Below are positions 45,260 to 56,900 of a stretch of 64,000 bases of DNA, in pieces. Origin of the DNA: Mytilus trossulus (lineage: Eukaryota; Mollusca; Bivalvia; Mytilida; Mytilidae). The position numbers were made by a program, and so were the translations under genes. The stretch spans positions 37,440,886 to 37,504,885 of the forward strand of contig NC_086374.1 in NCBI RefSeq assembly GCF_036588685.1. Reading direction: 5' to 3'. Below the pieces are notes generated by a model. That model saw only the letters and a list, made by a program, of their open reading frames with translations, did not search any database and had not been told where the DNA came from. Numbering within the stretch: position 1 is the first letter of the stretch; each line of letters begins with the position of its first letter.

Positions 45260-46505
45260 TGCGTCAAGAAAATCTGATTAATATATGAAGAAAACGTTCT
45301 TGAGTTTTATCTTGTGTTATTTTTTTTTTTTACATATATTTGTACTTTGAATCACTAGGAAAGGTCTTTCGAAAAATCGCAATTTTTCAAAATATTATAA
45401 AACTGATAGCAACAGGCTGGAATTCATTAACACATACATAAGATTAGGACTACAAGGAATGATTTTTGAAATAAGACAAATATAATGCCTACCCATGTTA
45501 AAACTACAATAAAGTATAGCTTGCATCAATTATTTCGATTTTGAATAGGACAATTAAGGTAATTTCTATGTCCGATAAGTATAAGTGTAAAAACGTTTGT
45601 GTACAGGCTCTTCCATGAACCTCTCTTTTTCGGCTGGCACTGTGATTTTTTAGAGGGAGGAGTTTGAACAGACAGCATGAACGGTTGTCGTATCTAGGTC
45701 AAATATGTCAATTTCGGAATGCAACACATTACAGTCATAATAAATGAATAAGTAACATCATGTGCACCATGTAAGAGTTTGAAAGTGTTTAAAAGTTAAG
45801 GAAATCTATTTTAAGTGCATGATCATTTGATAAAAGTCATTATTCTAAAGAAGTCAATATACGCATGTGCAAACACATTTTATTGTGTTTAGAGCATGGG
45901 TTGTTTCTCAAAGCGAAAGAAGCACGTCATACTAGAATGACGAGTTGGATTTCATTTGATTACAACTCTTATTATTTTATTTCAATATAATAATAATCGG
46001 GCAATTGGCCAATTATTTCACTTATTTGTCTACGGTTAATTCCTTTAAACGACTTATTTGGCTATACTCGTCATCAGCTGAAACGCAGATTGAAACCATA
46101 AAATGAGACTCCAGCTAGTATAGTATTTTATGTATGTGTAGTACAAGACATCCTGTTCTTATTTTATCGTCTATGGTAGATCGAACATATGATGATGCTT
46201 CCCGAAATTCGATTTCATTTGGGACGGAGAAAAAGATGTGTGTCACATTATACTTTATGCCAAGTAAATTCACGACTTCGTGGTGTCTCTTTTCATATTA
46301 AACTCCATTGTGTGTGATCTTCATTTCATGCAAAGAATAATTATTGATACCAAGTCACAACAACAAGATTGTTTATTATCATTATGACACAAAGATCAGG
46401 TGCCAGCTTGTACATGTAGAATAATTATTTTTCACATTTATGAAGGTTTAGTTCACATTGAGACGAACTTAGTTATTAATCAGTAATGTATGTTCTTGTC
46501 TTACT
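45260..46505. other. Upstream region of the eight-cysteine peptide gene
   Basis: AT-rich, without a definable exon. A noncoding 5' exon of the gene at 46512 should lie here or further left, because an acceptor abuts that start codon; I could not place it. Confidence 0.45.
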
Positions 46506-46511
46506 TTTTAG

Positions 46512-46760
46512 ATGACTAGAACAGCTCTACTGGTATTCTTCATGACAATAATGGTCGCTCAAATATATGGAAAGTCAATTACAAGATCGCAACCGGATGT
46601 AGAGACTGAATGTTGGGAACTTTGCTCTATGGACTTCGAGAAATGTCGAGAGTTTTATATATGTCCAAAGATACATGACGAATTCGGCGAGGCTCAACAA
46701 TGTTCATCCTGTGCTAAAAGGTCTATTGCCTGTCTGGGAAAATGTGTTAATAAGAGATAA
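46512..46760 (+). CDS. Secreted eight-cysteine peptide, 82 residues
   Basis: Acceptor TCTTACTTTTTAG ends at the base before ATG, so the coding exon begins exactly at the start codon. MTRTALLVFFMTIMVAQIYG is a clear signal peptide, with likely cleavage before KSITRSQ. The mature part of about 62 residues has eight cysteines at 34, 38, 45, 51, 64, 67, 74 and 78: C-X3-C-X6-C-X5-C-X12-C-X2-C-X6-C-X3-C. The near-mirror spacing, with CX3C at both ends, suggests two disulfide-linked helices (a helical-hairpin fold); this is inference. AATAAA occurs at 46767-46772 and 46816-46821. Size and layout resemble bivalve haemolymph, mantle or byssal gland Cys-rich peptides, but the pattern matches none I can name, so function (antimicrobial, matrix, protease inhibitor) is open. 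Confidence 0.75.
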   Translation: MTRTALLVFFMTIMVAQIYGKSITRSQPDVETECWELCSMDFEKCREFYICPKIHDEFGEAQQCSSCAKRSIACLGKCVNKR

Positions 46761-46766
46761 GGTTGA

Positions 46767-46821
46767 AATAAATTCTTTTTTAAAACATCGGCACTGTTGC
46801 CTTACCTGTTGAGAAAATAAA
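46767..46821 (+). terminator. Polyadenylation signals of the eight-cysteine peptide gene
   Basis: Two AATAAA hexamers, 7 and 56 nt past the stop. The second (46816-46821) has the more usual spacing. Confidence 0.6.
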
Positions 46822-46829
46822 TTATCATC

Positions 46830-47520
46830 AATCAAATTTGTGTTATTTTTATTTTCATTGATAGTGCAACACATAACAATTACTTCAAATACTTTTAAAA
46901 AGTTTGATTATGTCGGCGTTTTACAAACATTTGTAAATTTTGCATCCATACCAATCCACCTTTTGCGTACAGAAACCAAACCGCTCAATATATTCTGAAT
47001 TCATACATGTAAAACATTTATAAAACATTTTGTACATTTCCCTTTAATGTTGCTCTCATAATCAAATATGTTAGGTAAAATGGAAGTAATTGTCATTTTC
47101 ATTTTGTATACATTGAAAAATTTCGAAGTAACATGCTTTTAGTACGTGCTATAATTTTCTTTCGTCTTTGCATATTTTTAACCTATACTGCTAGTAAATT
47201 GTTTGGTAATTTACTCTTGATATACATGGCCCGGTATTTATATATCCCGCCATTGTGTCATTGTGCTGTGGACATTTTTTGTATTTTTGTTTTTCATTTC
47301 TGCTGATGAACTTTGTCTATAGAGTGTCTATATGACATTTTGTTTTTCTTTAGTGAAATAGGTATTCGTTTCATATTGATTAAGATTATAAAACAATGTT
47401 GACGGCTGTAGCCAAATTTTTGACTTTTTGACCTATCATGTTTGTTTATTTTGCTCACAGATTGTTGTCAATATTATGAAATTCTTTGCGACTAACAAAC
47501 AAGTCAGTGGTTTAGCTAGC
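46830..47520. other. AT-rich intergenic DNA
   Basis: No gene or strong repeat; GGTATTTATATATCCCG at about 47233 is the only promoter-like element and has no exon behind it. Confidence 0.45.
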
Positions 47521-47524
47521 CATT

Positions 47525-47690
47525 AAGCCAGGTTTAATCCACAATTTCTACATAAGGAAATACCGGCAGCAAATCAGGAATATGACAGTTGTTATCAATA
47601 TTTTTGATGTGTTTGAGCTTTTTATTTTGCCATTTGATAGATGATTTATTTTTTGAATTTTCCTTCGAGTTCTTCATTTTTTGTTATTTT
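47525..47690 (+). repeat. Family C repeat copy
   Basis: GCCAGGTTTAATCCACAATTTCTACAT, AAATCAGGAATATGACAGTTG and TTTATTTTGCCATTTGAT (in pieces) follow the family C order. Confidence 0.7.
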
Positions 47691-48171
47691 ACCAATCCTC
47701 CAAAAGTACCAATTTTCTTTGTTAGCTTTGTAAATAAAACTTTTGAATGTTATTATCGAGCGATTTATATGTAAATATAGAGATAATTTAATCCGTACAG
47801 TCCCACTGTACAAAATTACCGGACGTTCTACTGTCTGTACAATGTATGACTCTTATCAGCCCAGCACGGCTTGTGAATCCAAATACGTTGACCTGTTCTT
47901 TATAACTTTGATCTGGACATATCACCAGTCATAATGAATGATCCGAAGCCAATACGTTTGACTTGAACGAACTTAACAATTTAGCTTCCTGTTTTCTGGT
48001 AAAACAATCCAAAGATAATACTGGTTTCCAGTCTTGGAAAATACACTTACACAACCTGATCAATCGATTATCTGATTGTCTGCAGATTTATATTGTGAAC
48101 TATCCGCTGCTCGACACAATATGAAGCATTTCTAAACTCGTTTGCGGAAGCTCATCAACAAATTACTTTAC

Positions 48172-48825
48172 TAAAATTGAGAATGGAAATGGGGAATGTC
48201 TCAAAGAGACAACAACCCGACCAAATAAAAAAAACCAGCAGAAGGTCACCAACAGGTCTTTAATATAGCGAGAAATTCTCGCACCCGGAGGCATCCTTCA
48301 GCTGGCCCCTAAACAAATTATATACTAGTCCAGTGATAATGAACGCCATACTAATTTCCAAATTGTACACAAGAAACTAAAATTAAAATAATACAAGACT
48401 AACAAAGGCCAGAGGCTCCTGACTTGGGACAGGCACAAAAATGCGGCGGGGTTAAACATGTTTGTGAGATCTCAACCCTCCCCCTATACCTCTAACTAAT
48501 GTAGAAAAGTAAACGCATAACAATACGCACATTAAAATTCAGTCCAAGAGAAGTCCGAGTCCGATGTCAGAAGATGTAACCAAAGAAAATAAACAAAATG
48601 ACAATAATACATAAATAACAACAGACTACTAGCAGTTAACTGACATGCCAGCTCCAGACATCAATCAAACTGACTGAAAGATTATGATTTCATCATATGA
48701 ACATCAGGCACAATCCTTCCCGTTAGGGGTTTAGTATCATACCATCATAACATATATGAGAAGAACATAACCCGTGTCATGCCAACAACTGTTTTTAGAA
48801 TAAATGTATTTAGTTCCGATGCAAA
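48172..48825 (-). repeat. 3' tail of RT family 2, attached to its coding end
   Basis: This is the tail that also occurs alone at 7984-8608 and 36134-36755. Here it is joined directly to RT codons, which defines the tail's parent family. It includes a 30-bp GAGGCTCCTGACTTGGGACAGGC-type block missing from the 8.2-kb copy. Confidence 0.85.
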
Positions 48826-49315
48826 GACCTTATCAGTGACTCAATATTAACGCCAAAATATGCAATCTTTAATGACTTGACAACAGTAACGTAATTATAT
48901 CCCTTCTTAATAAGTCTATTCAAAGGTTTTGTAAGTCTCTGAGGTGAATACTGACACCTTTGTGCTTTATAAAGAATATTTCCATAAAACATTGGATGTG
49001 AAATACCTGAACGTATTAGAAGTCTGCATGTTGAGCTATATTTACGAATGATGTCTTTATATTGATGATACAATTTAGTAAATCTTTTGACTAGTTTGTG
49101 ATATCGAAAACCCTGGTGTAATAATTTTTCAGTAATACATTAATTTCTCTCGTTAAAATCTAAAACATTGTTACATACACGAGCGAATCGTACAAGTTGA
49201 AATATATAAACACCGTAAGATGGTGACAAGGGAACGCCACCATCAAAAAACGGATAATTAACGATAGGAAATGAAAAATCATCCCTTTTATCATAAATTT
49301 TAGTATTCAGTATGT
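48810..49315 (-). pseudogene. RT family 2 C-terminal fragment
   Basis: Read on the minus strand from about 49315: LNTKIYDKRDDFSFPIVNYP, then GGVPLSPSYGVYIFQLVRFA, then FNERN followed by an in-frame stop, then EKLLHQGFRYHKLVKRFTKL and a region ending RLTKPLNRLIKKGYNYVTVV. The first part is clearly related to the C-terminal region of RT family 1 (DDFSFPIVNFP, YGVYISQLIRYSR), so both belong to one RT lineage. The palm and YIDD box are absent (5' truncation) and one stop interrupts the frame. It is a dead copy. Confidence 0.8.
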
Positions 49316-49329
49316 TGTGACTCGTAGCT

Positions 49330-50185
49330 GATATTTTATAATATCAATATGCAGACAACTTGACAATCGATACTTAAATTCAAACGCAATGTAAAGATGA
49401 TTAGGTCCATTTGGTGCCAGTAGTCAACCCTACGTGTAACAATCAAAGTCATTGTAAAGTTGATTGTCCACACATTCATATTAGCGGCCTTACATATAAT
49501 GTATACTGAAAATGTAAAAATTATCTAGTCCACCAAAGCCCCTAGCCAATCTTACATGTGACAGCCAATGTGAATGTTTAAATGATTTGTTAGCAATTAC
49601 AGCCTAATAAGCAATCCCTTTAATAACAATACGTATTTCTTATTCAGGAATTCATTTTTAGATGTTATATGTACGATTCCTTAACAAATTTTCTAGACTT
49701 TGAAAATATTTCACTGTAAAAGACAGACGATATATACAAAAAGGATATTTAAACTCACATATAATAACGAACTAACACTGACATGACAAACTATCAAAAG
49801 ACAAACATTAACCTCCAAACACAACTCTTAGCAAATGAAACTACAATGGTAGTGATTTCAGGTACTCCTGGAGTGTAAGATCATGCCTCTCTGGCATTTA
49901 TTAAAAGGTTGAAAAAGCATTTATGATATTAAATGTATTACTCAAACTTAATCATTTCACTGATCCATGAAAACTATCATGGTCAGATGAATCCTGCTAG
50001 AAGGAAATGTACACTTTCAATTTTTCCATGCACCAATTGTAGCTGCCTCATTCATGTCATTTCTTAGCTGAAAAAATACAAAACCACTAAAACTTAGCAT
50101 TGGTAGCTAATTTTTAAAATGAGGTTAAGGTCATGTTTGCTGTGCAAAACATCCATATGCCATTACACTATTCATACAAACCAGG
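49330..50185. other. AT-rich intergenic DNA
   Basis: A faint trace of RT family tail may be present around 49740-49880 (CACTGACATGACAAAC, ACTCCTGGAGTG); nothing codes. Confidence 0.4.
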
Positions 50186-50189
50186 ATTA

Positions 50190-50600
50190 AACTTTTGTAT
50201 TTGCGCCAGACGCGCGTTTCGTCTACAAAAGACTCGCCAGTGACCTTCGAATCTAAATAAAGTTGAAAGACCAATATAGAACAAAGTTAAAGAGCTTTGG
50301 GGACCAAAAATGTATATATGTTTTGCCAAAAACAGCTGAGGTAATCTATAACTTAGGTAGAAAATTTTTTAGACAGTTAATTTATAATTATGACCATGTC
50401 AACGATAATTCATCTCAACATAGAAGTGATGACTACTGGGCTGGTGATACCCTCGGGGAATATAAACTCTCACAGGAGATGCATCGATTCAGTTGTGGTG
50501 AATAAACTAATAAAATCAAAAATACCAGGATTGAAATTTTATATATGCGCCAGACGCACGTTTCGTCTACAAAAGGCTCATCAAGACGCTTGAATGAATA
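50190..50600 (+). repeat. Family A repeat, two tandem units
   Basis: GCGCCAGACGCGCGTTTCGTC at about 50202 and GCGCCAGACGCACGTTTCGTC at about 50548, with CAACATAGAAGTGATGACTACTGGGCTGGTGATACCCTCGGGGA (described in part) between. Spacing of about 346 bp equals that of the 2371-2860 pair, so tandem joining at this period is a family trait. Confidence 0.75.
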
Positions 50601-50809
50601 AAATTACGATTAGTCACAATAGAAAATGAGAAATATCATTACAAAAATTTAACAGCAGCCAAAGAACTAAGAGATTCAATCCAATCACGAGGATTTACTA
50701 TACCCAGACGGAAATGTCATATCTATGTACAAGCTATGGAAATAAACTGATCATAGATAACAGGGTAACACTTTTGTACGCCAAAACATTTATTGACGCT
50801 TAGAAAAAA

Positions 50810-50960
50810 AATTAAAAACTGCAAAAATAATCTTAGGAACTAAAGATCATGAAATACCCACAATTCCGATTTTTTGGCCAAATACAGCTAAGCTAATCTA
50901 TTCCTGGGTAACACAGTCTTTAGTAATTCGAAAACTGTGTTCTCCTTTGAAATTTTAATC
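50810..50960 (+). repeat. Family A repeat fragment
   Basis: Degenerate CAATTCCGATTTTTTGGCCAAATACAGCTAAGCTAATCTATTCCTGG (in pieces) and CTTTAGTAATTCGAAAA. Confidence 0.55.
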
Positions 50961-51599
50961 ATTTATCTGATTCTGTAAATTCAGAAATTTATGCGTGCAT
51001 TTATTTTTCTGAATCAATGATTGTTGGTAAAACGGGAGATCTGACGAAAGTATATGCTGAAATTATTTGAAGTGAAAATATATGAATTCGAACTTTAATT
51101 AGTGCGATCATGAAACTGGCATTGTTCGCATATAAAAAAAAACGGCTATAATTTCTAAACATTGCAGTAGTTTAGGTCGCCACCAGATAAGAATACCTAT
51201 GTGTCGAATTCTGCTACAGATGTCATTAACTAGACAAAAACGTAGGTTGAAAAACTTATTATTGGTATCGGGTATATTTGCAAATATTACGTATGCATTC
51301 AGGCTTAATAAAAGATGTGTTTTGTAGATACATAATGTATTCTGTAGATTAAAGTTTTTAACCAGCAGTTCCCGTGTCCATTGAATTATTATAAGGTAAA
51401 GTTTTTAATGAATCGTATTCAATGATTCGTCGATACAATTAAAATTGTGTCATTCAAAATCTTTGACATTTTAGTACAAACTTTAATTCCTTTTTCATTT
51501 TAATAAAGATGCAATAACATTAACCACCTGTGTCTTTGTGATTTTACAAAACAGTTTAGTACGTACACTTATAGATGAACACTGAGGAGACCAAACCAT

Positions 51600-51606
51600 A
51601 TAAAAT
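51600..51606 (+). promoter_or_regulatory. Candidate TATA box of the gene at 51682
   Basis: CATATAAAATG, about 80 nt upstream of the start codon. This allows a 5' UTR of about 50 nt. A second AT-rich TATTTAAAAG at 51665 is too close to the ATG to serve as a TATA box. Confidence 0.4.
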
Positions 51607-51681
51607 GAAATAAAGTCCACTTACAAAAACTTCTCAAATTCACTAACTACAAAAATACTGTAGATATTTAAAAGGGGGAAA

Positions 51682-51751
51682 ATGCAAAGCAGTTCATTTT
51701 TCTTATTTTTGTGTATTACAGGATTCCAGATTTCGCATGAGTATGCTTTGG
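51682..51751 (+). CDS. Exon 1 (signal peptide) of the CxC gene
   Basis: ATG after a GGGGGAAA context. 23 codons plus one base end at TTGG|GTAAGTTT, an excellent donor. Confidence 0.7.
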
Positions 51752-54700
51752 GTAAGTTTCTATTTGTTTGGTACGGCATAATTAATTGTCATTTGAATGA
51801 GTTCATTTGATGGTGCTACTATTGAAAAACAATGTTGTGATCAACATGTTCATTTATCTTAATCATAATAGTTATTTTGCATACACGGATAATGGTTATA
51901 ATGTTTTGCATTGGGAAACTACCCTCACTTTGAAAATTACATAACAGTTCAGTTAAACTTGTTAAGTTGCTCGATTCGAATTTTTGCACTATACAAGAAA
52001 ATACACCTTCAGTTGACAATCATTTTTATTTGAAAATAGACAGAAATTTCTTATTCATATAGTCTAAAACTATTTAGACAATATTGATATATTAAAGTTA
52101 AAAACAATTTGGATCCACGACTTTTGATCTCGTTTGTACCCAACGACGTTTGAGGGTTCGTGTTGCTTAGTCTGTAGTTTTCTATGTTGTGTCTTGTGTA
52201 CTGCTATTTTTCTATTTTCTATCTATGAGTTTGACTGTCCCTCTGGTATCTTTCACCCATCTTTAAGCCTGACACAACTGATATAATCAATGGCATATTA
52301 CTTTTATTTAGAATTATGTTTTGACACAAGCGTTTCCTAAACTTCTTAGGTTTCGCAGTTAACTATTTAGAAATGTACAAACACTTGGTTATAGGATACA
52401 CTTAGACAATTTGAATGTTTCAATTAATATTCTTTTCTTGTAGATAGGAAGACCAAAGGGAATGCATTAGAGGAGACAATAGTTCAAGTGATTAGATCAT
52501 CGCTTTTGTCAGATGACAAACGGGAAAGTGTTACATGTCCAGAAGGAATGGACTATGATGAAGACAAGGAAAAGTGTAAATGTCTTAGTGAAGACTCTAC
52601 ATACAACGAAGACAAAAAGAAATGCCAGTGCAATGATGGTTTTCAAGAATTAACCGCAATAGATAATCGTATATTCTGTTATAAACACTACGACGGTAGG
52701 CTATCAAATAAGTTCATTTACTCTTCTTGTAGAAAAGGTCATTTTATAGTGGGATTTACGGTCATGGTTAAAAATCAAATCACTTTATCAGTTACAAAAT
52801 TTTACAATTCATATACTAGTATAAGTAAATAAATACTAGTATAAGTAAATAAATACTAGTATAAGTAAATAAATACTAGTATATATATATGCATGCGTAC
52901 TTGTGATATTTTCGACATTTTGTTTAATTGCTTTGTGATGCATTCAGAACAAAAAAAAAATGTAACGAAGCGCCGATTGTATATTTGGTAACCTTTATGG
53001 TATGAACACCAAATAATGAAGCCATCGGAACATCGAAGTCTTCCCTTTGTTATTATAAGCTAGCCACGCAACCATGCACCGAATCTTGCTCGATGGGACC
53101 CGACACTATTTAAGTGTTCTGTCAGTTAAATCTTGAGATGTTCATCTTCATAAAAGAGGCATTACTTAAATATTATCAAATATGACAATTATTCGTACAA
53201 TATAACGTTATTATTATTAATTTATATTTAACTTTTCATGAATAGATATCATGATAAATCTGCTAACATCAAGGTTACAACTGTCAATTCTTTGTTCTAT
53301 AAATGTAACATAGTTAGCATGCCTCCTACACATTTGTGTTTGGCATTTGGAAACTATTGGTCAACATTGAAACTTTTACACATTCTTTGCCAAACTGCAT
53401 GTGTACTGATACTTTTGATATGTATATCGACTCATAGTCATAGGACACGACAGTATTTTAAGGTTTCGGCAGTTAAAATTTGATGGCATCACTTTGGTAA
53501 AAGCAAATATAAAAATTCTTTATGTGCAAATTAATATATTTATATTGAAATTCATCTTCAATAAAGATATGACAGATCTGCCATCATCTGGTGTCAAACT
53601 GTCAATACTATGATACACTTTTTATCTTTGATTTAGTAAACATGTCTGCTACACTATTCGGTTCACATTACTAGTATATACACATTCAAATATTCCGATG
53701 CAGATAGCCAAAATATTATGATTATTTGAAAGTTGTAACAAGGTCAAGAATGGTATGGATTGTAATAATTGCTATTTAGTTGTTATAATCCTTACATACT
53801 TTTACTGTATCTCTCATAATTTTTTCAGTTAAGACATTAAACGTTCTGTTAGCTTTAAAAAAAAAACTAAGAAGAAGAACGAGGACTACAATATAAATGT
53901 CAAAAGAAAAACATCAAATAAGAACAATATGTAAAATTGAAGATTATCGCATCAAATTAACATCTTCTTCAGGGTGAACTCTGGAGCTTACAAACCTAGC
54001 TTTAATGGGCCTTTATAACGAAGAACAAAACACAATGATATCCGAAGTATAAGTTTGAATACCGCGTTATCATGTATGCATTCATATCACAACAGAATAA
54101 CCTTGTACAGTAGGCGAGGAGTTTGAAGTAGATTGTGTTTTATATCTCTAGCCTATGAACACTAAAGTTATGAATCATAAACCCGCTCGTGGCAGGTGCC
54201 GTCGACACAAATCTGAATTGACTAGGACCACAAAATTATTTCCTGAATAAACTGGATATACTACTGCTTTCTTCTCATATTAAATTGTTGCCACGATACA
54301 ACCCTGTAGTGATAGTTTGCCTTAAAGTGGCGACACCTACTATCAATCAAGTATGCAATTATGAAAATATCATTTTTAAAGATGTTTCCGATCTATATCA
54401 TCTCTCAACATACCGATAACCTTTTGTGTTGCCAAAAGAAAACCCGCTTTAAAGCGGAACAACGTACATTATGTAACAGAATCGCTTTTTTGTATTTTTT
54501 TGCATTCTATTATTTGTACTTTGTTTTTGGTGTGAATATGTGTCTCAATGGCGATTATATATCTGTTTTGTTTTGCGCACAATCTTAAATGAATAAAATG
54601 TCAAAATAAACTAATATATCATTTTATTTCTACAGATGCTTTTGGCCTACCTGGATTGGGTGGATTGGTAACCAAAGATAAACGCCATTCTCAGCCATAG
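51682..54700 (+). CDS. Three-exon secreted protein with CxC repeats, 128 residues
   Basis: Exons 51682-51751, 52444-52695 and 54636-54700 join with GT-AG borders, all phase 1 and in frame. The product starts with signal peptide MQSSSFFLFLCITGFQISHE, then an acidic/basic linker and two related motifs, MDYDEDKEKCKC and STYNEDKKKCQC. The mature part has six cysteines (55, 68, 70, 84, 86, 102; C-X12-C-X-C-X13-C-X-C-X15-C) and ends DAFGLPGLGGLVTKDKRHSQ then P and stop. AATAAA at 54761-54766 follows. The C-x-C pairs with a preceding YxEDK recall EGF-like or matricellular modules, but spacing fits no complete EGF. Charge-rich composition suits a mineral- or ion-interacting matrix peptide or a haemolymph factor; this is inference. 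Confidence 0.7.
52140..52265 (+). repeat. Tail fragment of RT family 1 inside intron 1 of the CxC gene
   Basis: GGTTCGTGTTGCTTAGTCTGTAG, TCTATGTTGTGTCTTGTGTACTG and TTTGACTGTCCCTCTGGTATCTTTC align with 5495-5645. Confidence 0.75.
52444..52695 (+). CDS. Exon 2 (CxC repeats) of the CxC gene
   Basis: 252 nt with acceptor TTTTCTTGTAG and donor GACG|GTAGGC, phase 1 at both ends. If unspliced, the frame continues to 52832, where a stop overlaps an AATAAA in a 20-bp repeat, so a shorter isoform with a different C terminus is conceivable. Confidence 0.75.
52814..52882. repeat. 20-bp tandem repeat, about 3.5 copies
   Basis: ACTAGTATAAGTAAATAAAT repeats exactly, ending in a (TA)n run, just downstream of exon 2 of the CxC gene. 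Confidence 0.95.
52883..54635. other. Remainder of intron 2 of the CxC gene
   Basis: Contains a diverged duplication (about 53235-53330 and 53560-53670: ATGA(C)A..TCTGCCATCATC..ACTGTCAAT..AACAT(A/G)) and AT-rich DNA. The ORF at 54361-54588 has no coding support. Confidence 0.5.
54636..54700 (+). CDS. Exon 3 of the CxC gene
   Basis: Acceptor TTATTTCTACAG. 20 codons encode a Gly/Leu-rich then basic tail, with TAG at 54698-54700. AATAAA is 60 nt downstream. Confidence 0.65.
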
Positions 54701-54769
54701 AAACACCATGCGCAGTCATAGAAACGAGATATTTTATCTAAGGAAAATATTCATGTCTGTAATAAAATA

Positions 54770-56895
54770 ATCAATTATGCATTTTTTTTATTACCTTATG
54801 ACATGAAAATGACAATCATTATTTCAAAAACATATATATCAAACTGATGTAGAATTAATTTAGTTCCCTATCCTTTCTTTTTTTATTTGACAAGCGTTTT
54901 TTTCGTTAATAATATTAAAACCACACAGACAGCATACAATAAATGGTAAGGACAGAGAAACGTGGTTGATATTCTAAGAGAGATAAAACACAACGATATA
55001 TAACAGAAAACATGAAAATAAAAAATGAATGAAGCAATGTTCACATTCCTTCGATGATGTTAATATATATTATCATTTATTAGGAAAATTTGTGCTTGAA
55101 TGACTAACTAATGAAAATTGTACTTGTATCACATGTTTCGACCCTTGACTTGAACAAACGAACTGCCTTATTTAGGAACAATTTACATCTTGCTTACACC
55201 CTAGAAATCTTTTTAAGCATACATCGGTGAAATAATTTCAACTTAACCATCGCCGTCGTACATGATTGCTTAAATGAGACAAGAACAAAATATTAGACAA
55301 ACAAGGAGATATATATTATCTCAATGCTTGAGAAATAAATTTGATATCCGAAACTGACCGTCCATCGAAACCACTGTATGCCTTCGGACCGGCAATTGTT
55401 CACGTGTTTATTAAAAGATTGAATCTTAATTTCAGTCGTTGGAAACTGTTTGACATTAAACATACAAAACAAGAATTTGTTCATTGTACATTGGATCAAA
55501 TTTCTCAATTATCCTTAAAATTAGAAAGATCATATCAAAGGAAACATGTGTACTAAGTTTCAAGTTTATAGGACTTCAACAACTTCATAAAAAAACTACC
55601 TTGACCAATTGTTTTAACCTGAAGCGGGACAGACGAACGAACAGACGGACGAACTGATAGACGAACGAACGAACGGAGTGACGCACAGAAAATGTCCATA
55701 AAGTGGGCATACAAATAGCCAACTCTAAGTCACTAGAAAAAAGGAAGTCAACAAAAACTCACAAAACCACAAAAACGCCTTCAGTCAATGGAACAAGTGA
55801 AAAACAACTGCCATATTCCTGTCGTGATTAAAAACACTTTCTGAATAAAACCGCTAGCTATACATCCCACTTGTATGACGGTTGTTTAGGGTTGTGATGT
55901 ATTCACAAAATTTAACGAGTTACCCAAACAGACATGAAATGACAATAATTGGGTTCCAGCAGCCATAACTGTTTAAATATAACAAACTTGCAACATACCA
56001 GACAAAATTTAAACAAACAAACAAATAAATCTAACAAAGACGCAAACACAAAAGGTGTCGTAGATATTAAATTTGAAATTTAACAATGAAGTCAACAAAA
56101 AAGTATTTGTTGTTGATAGTACATACCGTTCATAGAATATATGTCGCAGTGAATTAATGAAATCAGAATTTGTTAAATTCCTGGAATAATTAGTGATTTT
56201 CTGAAATTAAAAATGATAAAAAAAAAAACCAACGATGCTAAGACACTTTTTGTCAGATTTGCTACTCTGGAACCACTTGCACGAAGAATGTCAAAAGTTC
56301 AAAAGTCAAAACCATATCGCGGGATGTACAAACAGCTAGTCACGTCAAATTTCATACAATCAAGCAAAATGATACCACGAAGACGATATCGGGGAAACGA
56401 GAGTTAAATAAAGCACTTATTATCTATAACTCAAGACAATACTCAGTTGTATTTTTTTGGAGTAGACACTTAATTTTTCATCATTAGGTCTTGGTTCTTT
56501 CTGATGACGTTTTTTGGGAAAAGGACAAGACGTTCTTTGATAAATCCCTGCTCAGACACTGATAACATTTCCTTAAGTGTGAGTAGTAGCTGAGAGCTTT
56601 CAAATAACGTATATGTTTATAAATTTATTCTTCATACGCAAGCGAAGTTGGTATATAGCTGCTAAGAAAATTCATCCTTTCAAAATCGTCTCGTTTGTCA
56701 CAGATTCTGGTTCTGCAATGACCGTTGTTGTCAAGTTCTAGGTTGATGTCTAAAAATGATGCAGAGGAAACGGTAGTTTCGGAGGGTATATTAATAGGAC
56801 ACAATTAGACAAATTTGGATTTTTATTTAAAGAACTTCATCAATGAGCTTGTATGTTAATATGTGAATAGTCTAGCTTATTTGATTCTCTTGTTT
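54770..56895. other. AT-rich intergenic DNA
   Basis: A short array of ACGAACGA(A)C/GACGGACGAAC units lies at about 55630-55680. ORFs at 55293-55556 and 56213-56407 have no support. Confidence 0.5.
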
Positions 56896-56900
56896 TAAAC

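Noticed and set aside
45285..45350. Signal-peptide-like mini ORF (MKKTFLSFILCYFFFLHIFV)
   Set aside because: Stops after 21 codons with no convincing donor; a T-rich run readily mimics a hydrophobic core.
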